From assembly GCA_017447875.1 (NCBI GenBank), contig JAFSMP010000038.1, forward strand, positions 1-35,992: a stretch of 35,992 bases of DNA, written 5' to 3'. Below, piece by piece: positions 28,701 through 34,127 of this stretch (position 1 is the stretch's first letter; each line of letters starts with the position of its first letter). The stretch comes from Paludibacteraceae bacterium. GTDB taxonomy: Bacteria > Bacteroidota > Bacteroidia > Bacteroidales > Paludibacteraceae. Under the pieces are notes generated by a model. The model did no database searches, was not told where the DNA came from, and was given only the letters and a program-made list of their open reading frames with translations. A program made the translations under genes and the position numbers.

Positions 28701-29771
28701 GGCATGAACGTCCAGGACAGACTCATTGCGCTGCACGATCTGGATTGCCCCTGGAGGCCGGGAGATTTGGAGCAGCGCAGCGGGCGAATCATCCGGCAGG
28801 GCAATCAAAACCCGGAGGTACACATTTACCGTTATGTGACAGAATCAACATTTGACGCCTATTTGTGGCAGACTGTAGAGAATAAACAGAAGTTTATTTC
28901 GCAGATCATGACTTCAAAATCTCCGGTGCGCTCCTGTGAAGACATCGACGAAACCGCTCTTTCCTATGCAGAAATCAAGGCTTTGTGCGCCGGGGATGAA
29001 CGGATCAAGGAGAAGATGGACCTGGATATTGATGTGGCCCGCCTGAAGCTGATGAAGGCCAATCACCAGAGCCAGCAATACCGTCTGGAAGACAATCTCC
29101 TGAAAGGTTTTCCGGCGCAGATCGAGCAGTACAAGAGCTTTATTGAGGGTATCCAAAAGGATATGCAGACGTTAGCGGCTCATCCACACCCCGAAGAGGG
29201 ATTTGCCGGAATGACCGTGCGCGGCGATCATCTGACTGACAAGGAAAACGCCGGTGCCGCGCTGCTGGACGCCATGAAGGATGCAAAGGGCATGGAGCCG
29301 GTGCCTGTTGGCAGTTACCGGGGCTTTGAAATGTCTCTGTCCCTGGAAAACTTCGGTAAGGACTACATTCTCACCCTCAAAGGGGAAATGTCCCACCGGG
29401 CCACGCTGGGCAAGGACGCCAGAGGTAATCTGACCCGTATCGACAATTCCCTGAACGGGATGCAGTCCCGGTTGGACGCGGCCAAGGCCAAGCTGGATAA
29501 TGCATACGCACAGATGGAGACCGCCAAAGCGGAATTGGGCAAGCCCTTCCCCCAGGAGGAGGAATTGCGGACGAAAGCCGCACGGCTGGCCGAGCTGAAC
29601 ATCGAGCTGAACATCGACGACAGAACACCGCTGGAGGCGATGGCCGAGTCTACGGTTGCGAAGAAACGTCCCTCCGTGCTGGAAAAGCTCCATGCTGCCA
29701 AAGAGTTTACGCAGTCACAGCCCACGGATGGAAGCCGGAGCAAAACGAAAAGCCAGGATCAGGAGCGGTAA
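19797..29771 (+). CDS. Giant DNA methylase / SNF2-type helicase protein of the ICE
   Basis: This 3324-residue protein is one uninterrupted frame after ATAGGAGGC. Residues 1-210 resemble ArdC-like N-termini (FLETAARLYKYPYNEQLLIFAQRPDA). A low-complexity linker (about 259-385) is overprinted by tnpV. Four diverged copies of a 90-110 residue module lie near 414-520, 643-742, 869-958 and 1492-1592. A MutS-domain-I-like segment (YPDSIVLYQVGDFFEMYG) is near 1205. The N6-methylase-like domain has ILEPSMGVGNFFG near 1788 and NVPFGNY near 1853, in place of the usual NPPY/F. The SNF2 motor has HEVGAGKT near 2465, DEAH near 2629 and QRSGRIIRQG near 2992. A coiled-coil tail ends it. The family is thought to protect or process transferred DNA. 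Confidence 0.92.
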   Translation: MPSKLQAYSQMADQTAEQITGSFQNWTAFLETAARLYKYPYNEQLLIFAQRPDATACAEYDLWNNRMGRYVRRDSKGIALIDTSGMKPRLKYVFDVSDTGARPNSRAVQLWEYRPEHEDAVSAMLERSYEVTSDSGIEGQVERVAAQLADEYWNANQRDILDIVADSFLEEYDDFNIGVAFRNAATVSITYSILSRCGLEPRAYFAHEDFLNVFDFNTPATVGALGTAVSQINQQVLRQIEVSVKNYEREHSAERMGDHDRTDLHPERGLSDSQSDPERNGGREAAGQVRTAAEGLPAGAQAGPVESPAFEREVVSPPSGDRRDSAPAFGRDDAEADGAERRDGGAEGQRSDALDGPDEQPESAGRGDNPERAGLQLSPEPPVTEQSEQLSLFPSEAEQIQSIDEAESVFSDAPFAFSVPQEVIDDLLRFGSNTDNSRMRIAAEFSKDKPVVAKVGFITTEYHGGYGLNTPDGKYSAWYAEDGIHISRGETARYAKGAQIIPWADAVARIDALLLSGDFASNVELEEAGLHERKEIAETLWFLYRDFSEEAEQAGYLTSLQNIRGGGFPDETERLAQALADTSFRADLLREYQTFFEAYQADQDLLRFHYHQPDALLERLRDLDLPRRVYSTDRAELPSVSPFITEDEINQSLSGGSGMAGGRTRIYDYFQGTHTPKEKEKFLKDEYGTGGRSHALSNATGSSEDHGSKGIKFKKSGCYDVELRWSQVVKRIDALIAQNRYLPAAERDRYEVSEQAASTELDQVKETINEYSHAEFDHDADFSDLHRVDLGFSTTQEGERPIQVTADLLDYRLIYEVDGQTVATIQCADLDDLHGMLASLSFSEQIAIAEGNWLKQRTAEPEPAPTLPRKLTQDDIDQQLRTMFPDIETKRAVVRYMNEHGREKETAAWLAQQYYGTDVSQPLHIGFAGREGQPGDEVVLPWPKVQRRIAQLIKADNFYTQEEYDNLDDVDPIAIREHLAQAGIVNGEVVDPEALNRDPFIQQVMADAERIAQEEQEQSSPSQAASEPPKRPGQTRVERNYRNFARQFPEIVSGEYRYLELRGAENSGYMPLIVQSIGDNEIAISHTFTQDGDLMYDPEMTFRIDTEKGTLEPLTFRQDGSIALYQKVYPEPGKWIPRLRNELSAFTDQWLKNIEEQGRTRYRAIAVRDGEDVVLTFNAEGQPVPELPDGESGRSPRWSEYQTVKNAYPDSIVLYQVGDFFEMYGEDAQTAAELLGLDLGTRPIVGSGRIEFCGVPENRLEQTIETLRDTHDVAVSSINDASGMRTTRAYLSIDHEAEQAIDAHEREFGADGSRVFRDTEPEQYKTPGGIIYQVGDDVDSTAADGTVVRIHIDRIDDDYIWYTFPDMPEQEPVNIYRVHFEDHLDDGRDRIVRSEPVLTADEGASEPATDTPTQEPEIPDSEDYTPYHVGDMVYLDGTEFRIETIRDFSVELLDPTLLYPIFRAENKSTFEQLLRRDDRNSYITDFLPAELDLTDSDLQDVLVGDGGLLENGDKAQISAYFFNGEDNPRIARRMANTYAGVSNTMSLIGGEEADYFASENGLQIELQDKYSTKLFFSWDEIVPILRAMYQQERDGFTHDPNELAGYVPNQNTPEETEEIIPATEPVAESRPTATIYPAIQNGLPYDIVIQTIPTPEPELAQEAEAPVPTAENFRITDDHLGEGGPKVKFRRNMDAINLLHELEFEGRSATPEEQEVLFRYVGWGGLADAFDERKQGWSDEFRELYATLSPEEYAAARASTLNAHYTSPTVIKAMYEAIGSMGFQSGNILEPSMGVGNFFGLLPEEMSESRLFGVELDSITGRIAKQLYPNADITVAGFETTDRRDFFDLAVGNVPFGNYQVNDPAYRKLGFSIHNYFFAKTLDQVRPGGVIAFVTSRYTMDSKDPQARRYIAERADLLGAIRLPNNAFKANAGTEVVSDIIFLQKRDHPIKEEPDWVHLGENKDGFSINSYFVEHPDMILGRESSESTQYAGQDFTVEPLEGARLEDLLAGAIQNIRGTYTEAELPELGEGEEIDTSIPADPDVRNFSYTVKDGEVYYRNNSRMVKPELNATAIERVKGMVAMRDCVQHLIAEQMDGFTSDATIQASQRELNQLYDSFTEKFGLINSRGNALAFSDDSSYYLLCSLEELDEDRQLKRKADMFTKRTIKPHQVVTSVDTPAEALALSISERARVDMAYMSQLCGKTEEEIANELRGVIFRLPEPVDRDGKPRYVTADEYLSGNVRQKLRRAERAAQDFPDYFTANVEALRAAQPRDLDASEIEVRLGATWIDKEYIQQFMEETFHVPYYLQSRIEVNYSEFTAEWNISGKNACSYSDINAYVTYGTQRANAFKILEDTLNLRDVRIYDTVTDPDGKERRVLNSKETTLAQQKQQAIKDAFQDWVWRDPDRRAALVQRYNELFNSTRPREYDGRHITFSGMNPEITLREHQLNAVAHILYGGNTLLAHEVGAGKTYEMVAAAMESKRLGLCQKSLFVVPNHLIEQWSSEFLRLYPSANILVATKKDFEPQNRKKFCARIATGEYDAVIIGHSQFERIPVSLERQENLLEEQIGEIEDGIAELKASRAENFTIKQMERTKKQLETKLQKLLDGKKKDDVITFEQLGVDRLYVDEAHGYKNLFLYTKMRNVAGLSTTDAQKSSDMFLKCRYIDEITDSKGIVFATGTPVSNSMTELYTMMRYLQHDTIRRQGLAHFDCWASTFGETTTAIELAPEGTGYRARTRFAKFFNLPELMNLFKEAADIKTSDQLNLPTPTPIYHNVVAQPTEIQREMVQQLSERAAEVHTGKIDPSVDNMLKITSDGRKLGLDQRVINPNLPDDPTSKVNMCVDNVFRIWEDGKDQKLTQLLFCDLSTPKARATQGKKAAKASGTINGTELHALEAMLDKEITEEPEQQFTIYDDIRDKLIARGVPAEQIAYIHDANTEVRKKELFAKVRSGQVRVLMGSTFKMGAGMNVQDRLIALHDLDCPWRPGDLEQRSGRIIRQGNQNPEVHIYRYVTESTFDAYLWQTVENKQKFISQIMTSKSPVRSCEDIDETALSYAEIKALCAGDERIKEKMDLDIDVARLKLMKANHQSQQYRLEDNLLKGFPAQIEQYKSFIEGIQKDMQTLAAHPHPEEGFAGMTVRGDHLTDKENAGAALLDAMKDAKGMEPVPVGSYRGFEMSLSLENFGKDYILTLKGEMSHRATLGKDARGNLTRIDNSLNGMQSRLDAAKAKLDNAYAQMETAKAELGKPFPQEEELRTKAARLAELNIELNIDDRTPLEAMAESTVAKKRPSVLEKLHAAKEFTQSQPTDGSRSKTKSQDQER
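20572..20928 (+). CDS. tnpV: Transposon-encoded protein TnpV, overprinted in the +1 frame of the giant gene
   Basis: This 118-residue protein begins MTELTYTRNGDYLIPNLTLS and has the TnpV pattern: RPLGKYGLLRKDYLREHRPVLWNRLLLSEKLYPHLREID, split here as region 27-66, then WTGLMNNLKAQAEETILNELVYN at the end. The conserved, hydrophobic/charged-balanced sequence looks like a real protein. The giant protein's frame over the same bases is Gly/Arg/Glu/Asp/Pro-rich linker. AGAAAGGATG upstream is a modest ribosome site. Both frames are fully open over the overlap, so this is a nested gene. TnpV's role in transfer is not established. Confidence 0.75.
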   Translation: MTELTYTRNGDYLIPNLTLSETEDARPLGKYGLLRKDYLREHRPVLWNRLLLSEKLYPHLREIDETAHRRLDEMMPKLMEQNGVTEALKASDPMRWTGLMNNLKAQAEETILNELVYN

Positions 29772-29773
29772 GG

Positions 29774-29806
29774 TCAGGCGGGGTCATTCCCGCCTGATTT
29801 CTCTTT
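29774..29806 (+). terminator. Terminator of the giant gene, lying inside the 3' end of the opposite-strand gene
   Basis: TCAGGCGGG (29774-29782) pairs perfectly with CCCGCCTGA (29789-29797) around GTCATT and is followed by TTTCTCTTT. It begins 3 bases after the giant gene's stop. Its first three bases are also the stop codon (TGA on the minus strand) of the convergent gene. Confidence 0.75.
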
Positions 29807-30019
29807 CCGGCGCTGCTTCTGCGCTGTTTTTTTCTGGCGCTTTTCGTCCATGTCATGCAGCCAGTCCTTGACGGGAGCTTTCCACGGCTCGCTTTTGCTG
29901 GGGATGTTTTTGATGAGGCTCCGGGGATTCAGCCCCAGCCGCTTGGCAAGGGCGATGTCATCATTGTTCAGGCGGCACTTCTTTTTGGCCTCCTGCCATT
30001 CCTGTTCGCTGTATGCCAT
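29774..30019 (-). CDS. Small basic protein, convergent to the giant gene; unknown function
   Basis: This 81-residue protein begins MAYSEQEWQEAKKKCRLNN and continues DDIALAKRLGLNPRSLIKN, an HTH-like pair of helices, then IPSKSEPWKAPVKDWLHDM and a Lys/Arg-rich tail. GTGGGGGTG lies upstream as a modest ribosome site. The only leftward gene in the ICE backbone, it lies between the giant gene and the DUF3848 gene. The sequence has ordered secondary structure and I recall similar proteins at this locus in related ICEs. It could be a small DNA-binding regulator; that is a guess. Confidence 0.65.
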   Translation of the reverse strand: MAYSEQEWQEAKKKCRLNNDDIALAKRLGLNPRSLIKNIPSKSEPWKAPVKDWLHDMDEKRQKKTAQKQRRKEKSGGNDPA

Positions 30020-30088
30020 ACCGACACCCCCACTTGTTTTTTCTCATCATACCACAAAACTACTACGCTGGAAATGGAGGAATGCAAA

Positions 30089-31183
30089 TTGACCAACGAA
30101 GAACGCAATGCGGCGCTCCTGCAGAAAATGCAAGGCGAGCAGGAGCAGTACCGAAAATGGCTCTTGGCGCAAACGCCCGAAGAGATACTTTCTCACACCT
30201 TTGAATACACGGTCCGGCAGGATGTGCTGGCCGAGATGGAGGCGCTGAAGCTCTGCGATGAGCAGGCCGATGCGCTTTTGAGATCGGAAAGCCCGCTGGC
30301 CGATGTTTACAAGACCTTCCGCAACATGGATACGGAATATATGGACGTGATTCGCAGCAGCATTGAGGACCGGGCCAGTGCCAATATCCAGCGGGAGCGG
30401 GAACAGCGGGAAGCCCTGCGGAATCTGCCGGTCTACCGTTATCCTGCTGAGTATGCCCGTGAGCATGGGGAGCTGGATGCCTACCGTGCCTCCTATAAGG
30501 CAAATATCGCCTGCAAGGAGGCCATAGAACAGGCCATTGCAGACAACTACCGGGACAACTGCCTGGGGCGGGACGCTGTGAAGCAAGTGGTGGATGCCTT
30601 CGGATATGAGCGGACGCTTCACGTCCTGGCGAACACGATCAAGCACAAGGATTGGGATGGCCGTATCTCCGATGACAACAAGCGGTGGGCGGCAACCCAG
30701 CACGTTTTTGAGGATATGGACGGGTTCAGCACCGACAGAAATATCTATTATGTTGTGAGCAAGTCCCACACCGGCCTGATCGACCTGTTTGCGACCCAGG
30801 CGCGGCGGGATTATCTGATGACGATCCCCCTGAAGCGGGAGGACATCAAGGCCGAGGCGCTGAGAATCCTGTCCCAGCTTCAAAATGCGCGGGAGCCGAA
30901 CAGTCCCAACGGAACGCATTTCATGGTGAAGCTCTCGCAGAACTTCGTTGACCGGGCAAAGGACAAGGACCGGCAGCGCCTCATGGATATGCTCCCGTTT
31001 GCATCGCTTTCCCTTTCAACCCTAGAGGGGCGCCGGGGCATCTTCGCTTTGGTTTCCAAGGATGAGAACCGTTTTCAGAAGTTGCAGCTCCGCAAGCCCT
31101 CCGTTCTGAAGCAGCTCCGCGAGGCCGGGAAAGAGGTAAAACAGACCTCCGCACCCAAAAAGGCAAAGGAAATGGAGCTCTGA
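30089..31183 (+). CDS. DUF3848/DUF3849 domain protein
   Basis: This 364-residue protein starts at TTG 30089, chosen because GGAGG lies 8 bases upstream and the family begins (M)TNEERNAALLQKM. The frame stays open further upstream, with ATG at 30074. The DUF3848-like part (EILSHTFEYTVRQDVLAEME, about 30-110) precedes a DUF3849-like part (LPVYRYPAEYAREHGELDAYR and NYRDNCLGRDAVKQVVDAFG, about 115-210). The C-terminus ends in a basic LRKPSVLKQLREAGKEV segment resembling the 'PSVL.KL..AK' endings of the ArdC-like and giant proteins. Function is unknown. It abuts mobC. Confidence 0.82.
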   Translation: MTNEERNAALLQKMQGEQEQYRKWLLAQTPEEILSHTFEYTVRQDVLAEMEALKLCDEQADALLRSESPLADVYKTFRNMDTEYMDVIRSSIEDRASANIQREREQREALRNLPVYRYPAEYAREHGELDAYRASYKANIACKEAIEQAIADNYRDNCLGRDAVKQVVDAFGYERTLHVLANTIKHKDWDGRISDDNKRWAATQHVFEDMDGFSTDRNIYYVVSKSHTGLIDLFATQARRDYLMTIPLKREDIKAEALRILSQLQNAREPNSPNGTHFMVKLSQNFVDRAKDKDRQRLMDMLPFASLSLSTLEGRRGIFALVSKDENRFQKLQLRKPSVLKQLREAGKEVKQTSAPKKAKEMEL

Positions 31184-31184
31184 C

Positions 31185-31523
31185 ATGGCGCAGAGAAAAC
31201 GGGATGTTCCGATCCTGTTTCGCGTCTCGCCCGAAGAGAAGGAGCAGATCGACAGACGTATGACGGAGTTGGGCATCGTCAACATGGCCGCATATCTGCG
31301 AAAGATGGCCCTGGATGGGTACATTGTCAATCTGGACATCCCGGAGCTGCGGGAGTTGGTGTCCCTGATGCGGCGGTCCAGCAACAACCTGAATCAGATC
31401 GCCAAGCGAGTAAACACCACAGGTCGAATTTACGCCTCCGATATGGAGGATATGCTCCAGAAGCAGGAGCAGCTATGGGAGGCCGTGAATACGATCCTCC
31501 TGAAGCTGGCGTCCATCCGATGA
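31185..31523 (+). CDS. mobC: MobC-like relaxosome accessory protein of the ICE
   Basis: This 112-residue protein has a ribbon-helix-helix-like N-terminus (VPILFRVSPEEKEQIDRRMTE, then GIVNMAAYLRKMALDGYI) and the MobC signature RRSSNNLNQIAKRVNTTG. It lies one base after the DUF3848/3849 stop and upstream of the ICE relaxase, separated by a terminator-like hairpin. Paired with the relaxase it should bind the ICE oriT. It is the functional counterpart of the IME MobC at 1007 but is clearly diverged from it. Confidence 0.88.
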   Translation: MAQRKRDVPILFRVSPEEKEQIDRRMTELGIVNMAAYLRKMALDGYIVNLDIPELRELVSLMRRSSNNLNQIAKRVNTTGRIYASDMEDMLQKQEQLWEAVNTILLKLASIR

Positions 31524-31542
31524 CAGAGCGTATGTTCATTGC

Positions 31543-31585
31543 GGGGAGCAGTCATTGAAAAGATGGCTGTTCCCCATCTTTTTTT
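31543..31585 (+). terminator. Terminator with overlapping alternative hairpin between mobC and the relaxase gene
   Basis: AAAAGATGG (31558-31566) pairs with CCATCTTTT (31574-31582) and runs into a seven-T tract, a good intrinsic terminator. An alternative stem pairs GGGGAGCAG (31543-31551) with CTGTTCCCC (31567-31575) and would prevent it. The arrangement is that of an attenuator controlling relaxase expression; the regulation itself is inferred. Confidence 0.65.
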
Positions 31586-31600
31586 CGTAAGGAGAGAAAA

Positions 31601-33022
31601 ATGGCCACGACTCGTATCATTTCCATGCACGTCAATCAGGGCAAAACCATTGCCCAATGCCTGACGGACCGGACGGAGTATGCCAAGAACCCGGAGAAAA
31701 CAAAGGGCGGCGAACTGATTTCCTGCTATGCCTGTGACCCCCATACCGCCGATGCGGAGTTTCTACTATCCAAACAGCGGTACGCCATTCTGACCGGGCG
31801 GCGGCAGAAAAACGATGTGATTGCCTACCAGGTACGGCAGTCCTTTAAGCCCGGAGAGATTACGACGGAGGAAGCGAACAAGGTCGGTTATGAATTTGCC
31901 TCCCGGTTTTTGAAGGGAAAACACGCCTTTATCGTGGCGACCCATGTGGATAAGCGGCATATTCATAACCATATTATTTGGAACTCCACCACCCTGGATT
32001 GTACGCACAAATACAGGGATTTTCGGGGCTCCGGCAAAGCGGTTGCCCGTCTGAGCGATATGATCTGCATGGAGCACAGTCTGTCCGTTGTCGAGCATCC
32101 CCGGCTTGGGAACAACAGCTACAACAAATGGCTCGGAAATCGGGCAAAGCCTTCTAACCGGGATTTGCTCTGTAAGGCCATCGACGAGGCGCTGGCAAAG
32201 AAACCTGAATCCTTTGATGCGCTGCTGAAACTGCTGGAGGCAGAGGGCTATTCCATCCGGCGCGGGGCAAACATTACATTCTCCAAGGCCGGACAGAAGA
32301 ATATCCGGCTCCGATCACTTGGGGAAGCATACTCAGAGGCGGCGCTCCGTGCCGTGATTGCCGGTCAGCGGCACCATACGCCGAGGAAGAAACGTGCTGC
32401 CGCCGTGAAAGAGAAGCAGAAGCCCAGCCTCCTGATCGACATCCAGGCCAAGCTGGACGAGGGCAAGGGCGTCGGGTATCAGCGATGGGCGTCGGTGTTC
32501 AACCTGAAACAGATGGCCCAAACCGTGCTCTACTTGCAGGAGCATAGCTTCACAGATTATGAGGAGCTGGCAAGAAAGGCAGATTCCCTCACAGAGCAGG
32601 TGAAGGAGCTTCGGGATACGATCAAACGCTCGGAGCAGCGTATGTCAGAAATCCAAATCCTGAAGACCCATATCATCAACTACGCCAAGACGCGAAAGAC
32701 CTTTGCGGAGTACCGCAAATCCGGCTATGAGAAGTCGTTTTTGGAAGAGCATGAGTCGGAAATCCTGCTGCACCGCGCCGCAAAGCGGCATTTCAACGAG
32801 CTTGGGCTGAAAAAGCTGCCCGCCGTCAAGAGCCTGCAAACAGAATATGCGGAGCTGCTTGCCGCAAAGAAGGAGGCATACGCACAGCTCCATGCGCTCC
32901 GGGATGAGCAAAGGGAATTGCTGATTCACCGGGCCAACATCGAGCAAATCCTCGGCATCCAGAAGGAGCAAAGGGACAAGGAGCAGGAGCACAAAGAACC
33001 TGCGGAAATGAAGCATGAATAA
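31601..33022 (+). CDS. Relaxase of the ICE (MobP/MobA-type)
   Basis: This 473-residue protein has an N-terminal relaxase domain with ISMHVNQGKTIAQCLTDRTE, the early segment of this family, and the HUH metal site HIHNHIIWNS (His120, His122, His124). It has GSGKAVARLSDMICMEHSL and a linker around 200-270. The C-terminal region from about 285 (GKGVGYQRWASVFNLKQMAQ) is coiled and homologous to the IME relaxase C-terminus. The ribosome site is AAGGAGAG. It nicks the ICE oriT and pilots DNA to the mating pore. A strong terminator follows. Confidence 0.9.
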   Translation: MATTRIISMHVNQGKTIAQCLTDRTEYAKNPEKTKGGELISCYACDPHTADAEFLLSKQRYAILTGRRQKNDVIAYQVRQSFKPGEITTEEANKVGYEFASRFLKGKHAFIVATHVDKRHIHNHIIWNSTTLDCTHKYRDFRGSGKAVARLSDMICMEHSLSVVEHPRLGNNSYNKWLGNRAKPSNRDLLCKAIDEALAKKPESFDALLKLLEAEGYSIRRGANITFSKAGQKNIRLRSLGEAYSEAALRAVIAGQRHHTPRKKRAAAVKEKQKPSLLIDIQAKLDEGKGVGYQRWASVFNLKQMAQTVLYLQEHSFTDYEELARKADSLTEQVKELRDTIKRSEQRMSEIQILKTHIINYAKTRKTFAEYRKSGYEKSFLEEHESEILLHRAAKRHFNELGLKKLPAVKSLQTEYAELLAAKKEAYAQLHALRDEQRELLIHRANIEQILGIQKEQRDKEQEHKEPAEMKHE

Positions 33023-33028
33023 CGGCAT

Positions 33029-33074
33029 GACCGCCTGCGTGATGGAGCAATTCATCCCGCAGGCGGTCTTTTTT
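33029..33074 (+). terminator. Rho-independent terminator after the ICE relaxase
   Basis: GACCGCCTGCG (33029-33039) pairs perfectly with CGCAGGCGGTC (33058-33068), followed by six Ts. It ends the transfer operon and abuts the stop of the convergent XRE gene. Confidence 0.92.
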
Positions 33075-33403
33075 CATAGCAATTCGATCATTTTCAAGAC
33101 TCTTTGTTTCTTCTCAGCATCAAAGTATTTCAGTTTTCCCATGATCTGCCGGTCAAGCGTTTCTGCAACATCCTCCTGCTGGAAGGAATACTCTCCCTCC
33201 AGAAAGTAATCCACGCTGCACTGTAGAATGTTCGCAATCCGGACTAGCGTAGTCAAAGAAGGCTTCGCATGGCCGCACTCAATGTTTGATACATGGCTGG
33301 GATTTACATCCAACTGATTTGCAACGAATTCCTGGGTCATTCCCTGATGCTTCCGCCGTTCCTTGATCTTCAAGCCAATCGCTCGAAAATCCAAATCGTC
33401 CAT
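33074..33403 (-). CDS. XRE-family transcriptional repressor
   Basis: This 109-residue protein starts at the ATG at 33403 because GGAGG lies 8 bases upstream on the minus strand; the frame is open further back but has no better signal. The HTH is KIKERRKHQGMTQEFVANQL then NPSHVSNIECGHAKPSLTTL (about 10-55), typical of Cro/C1-type repressors. The C-terminus (YFLEGEYSFQQ...AEKKQRVLKMIELL) is a short dimerisation helix. It diverges from the SLOG gene across a palindrome at 33483-33506, its likely operator. It may keep the ICE or the recombinase module silent. Confidence 0.88.
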   Translation of the reverse strand: MDDLDFRAIGLKIKERRKHQGMTQEFVANQLDVNPSHVSNIECGHAKPSLTTLVRIANILQCSVDYFLEGEYSFQQEDVAETLDRQIMGKLKYFDAEKKQRVLKMIELL

Positions 33404-33482
33404 GTCCCCGCCTCCTCTCCTGAACCGAATATGTGCTAATTCTAATCTATTATTTGTATCAGGATAAGGAGCTAACACAAAA

Positions 33483-33517
33483 TAACATTTGCTATAGCTA
33501 ATGTTATGTGGTAAAAT
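33483..33517 (+). promoter_or_regulatory. Promoter of the SLOG gene with overlapping 24-bp palindromic operator
   Basis: The palindrome runs 33483-33506 (TAACATTTGCTA / TAGCTAATGTTA, with one mismatched pair in 12). It overlaps a -35 box TTGCTA (33489-33494), followed 17 bases later by a -10 box TAAAAT (33512-33517). A protein bound to the palindrome would block this promoter. The likely binder is the divergent XRE repressor; this is inferred from proximity. Extra half-site-like copies (TGCTAAT near 33433, GCTAAC near 33471) lie toward the XRE start. Confidence 0.65.
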
Positions 33518-33566
33518 AATATGGTGCGATTGAAGGTTTATGGAATATGGAATCTGGAGAAGGCCG

Positions 33567-34055
33567 GTGATTCGATTGAGGAACTATCTGGCAGAGAAAT
33601 CCTGCTGTTTCACGGGACATAGGCATATCACGGAGGAAGAGAGACCTATCCTTTGCTCTTGGTTGCGACATGCTATTAGAGAACTTATCACGACTGACGG
33701 TATCACTACCTTCTATGCGGGTGGAGCTTTAGGTTTCGACACTCTGGCCGCTACGATGGTCGTTGAAGCTCGTGAAGTTTTTCCAACTATACGCTTGGTT
33801 ATAGTCCTCCCTTATGCCAAACAAGAAGACCGATGGAGCGACGCAGATGAAGTTATCTGCCTCTCGGAGCAATACTACACTGGCTGCATGTTTGCCCGAA
33901 ACCGCTATCTTGTGGATCATAGTTCTATTTGCGTGTCATATCAAACAAGACAAAGCGGTGGCACGGCTTATACTGTAAAATATGCGACTGCGAGAGGGTT
34001 AAGGATTATAAACCTTGCGCAATTCCATAAGGCGAATACCATTTGTGTTATTTAA
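33567..34055 (+). CDS. SLOG-domain (DUF1273/YpsA-like) protein
   Basis: This is a 162-residue protein with the Rossmann-like SLOG signature: KSCCFTGHRHIT at the start, FYAGGALGFDTLAATMVVEA in the middle, VLPYAKQEDRW, and a late SGGTAYTVKYATARGLRIINL. SLOG proteins bind nucleotide-like ligands and some act in defence signalling; family members are common cargo of mobile elements. I prefer GTG 33567 because GGAG lies 7 bases upstream. ATG 33540 is also in frame but has only GAAGG three bases away. Base composition is markedly more AT-rich than the transfer genes. Confidence 0.8.
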   Translation: MIRLRNYLAEKSCCFTGHRHITEEERPILCSWLRHAIRELITTDGITTFYAGGALGFDTLAATMVVEAREVFPTIRLVIVLPYAKQEDRWSDADEVICLSEQYYTGCMFARNRYLVDHSSICVSYQTRQSGGTAYTVKYATARGLRIINLAQFHKANTICVI

Positions 34056-34101
34056 GCCTTGCGTCAAAGCACGTTGGAGAAATATTACTTTTTTCAATGC
34101 T

Positions 34102-34119
34102 CTATTAGAGCTATTAGAG
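34102..34119. repeat. Tandem 9-bp direct repeat
   Basis: CTATTAGAG occurs twice with no gap (34102-34110 and 34111-34119), and each copy is itself nearly symmetrical (CTC-TATTA-GAG with the preceding base). It lies between the SLOG stop and the leftward terminator. It could be a binding site for an accessory recombination protein; there is no direct evidence. Confidence 0.5.
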
Positions 34120-34127
34120 CGCAGAGC

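Larger units (their letters stand above)
6985..34055. mobile_element. Integrative conjugative element backbone (CTn2/Tn1549-like gene set), right-hand part
   Basis: Mating-pore genes, topoisomerase III, ArdC-like protein, giant methylase/helicase, MobC and relaxase follow in the order typical of clostridial ICEs of this family. The coupling protein is expected on the left side beyond the IME, outside the window. The right boundary is not visible: base composition becomes AT-richer after about 33.4 kb, and the tyrosine recombinase at 34449 could belong to this ICE or to a separate resident locus. The end coordinate given is a conservative choice, not an observed attachment site. Confidence 0.75.

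Noticed and set aside
27258-28823. 521-codon minus-strand frame opposite the helicase region
   Set aside because: It overlaps the conserved SNF2 motifs on the other strand and lacks any ordered family pattern or promoter.
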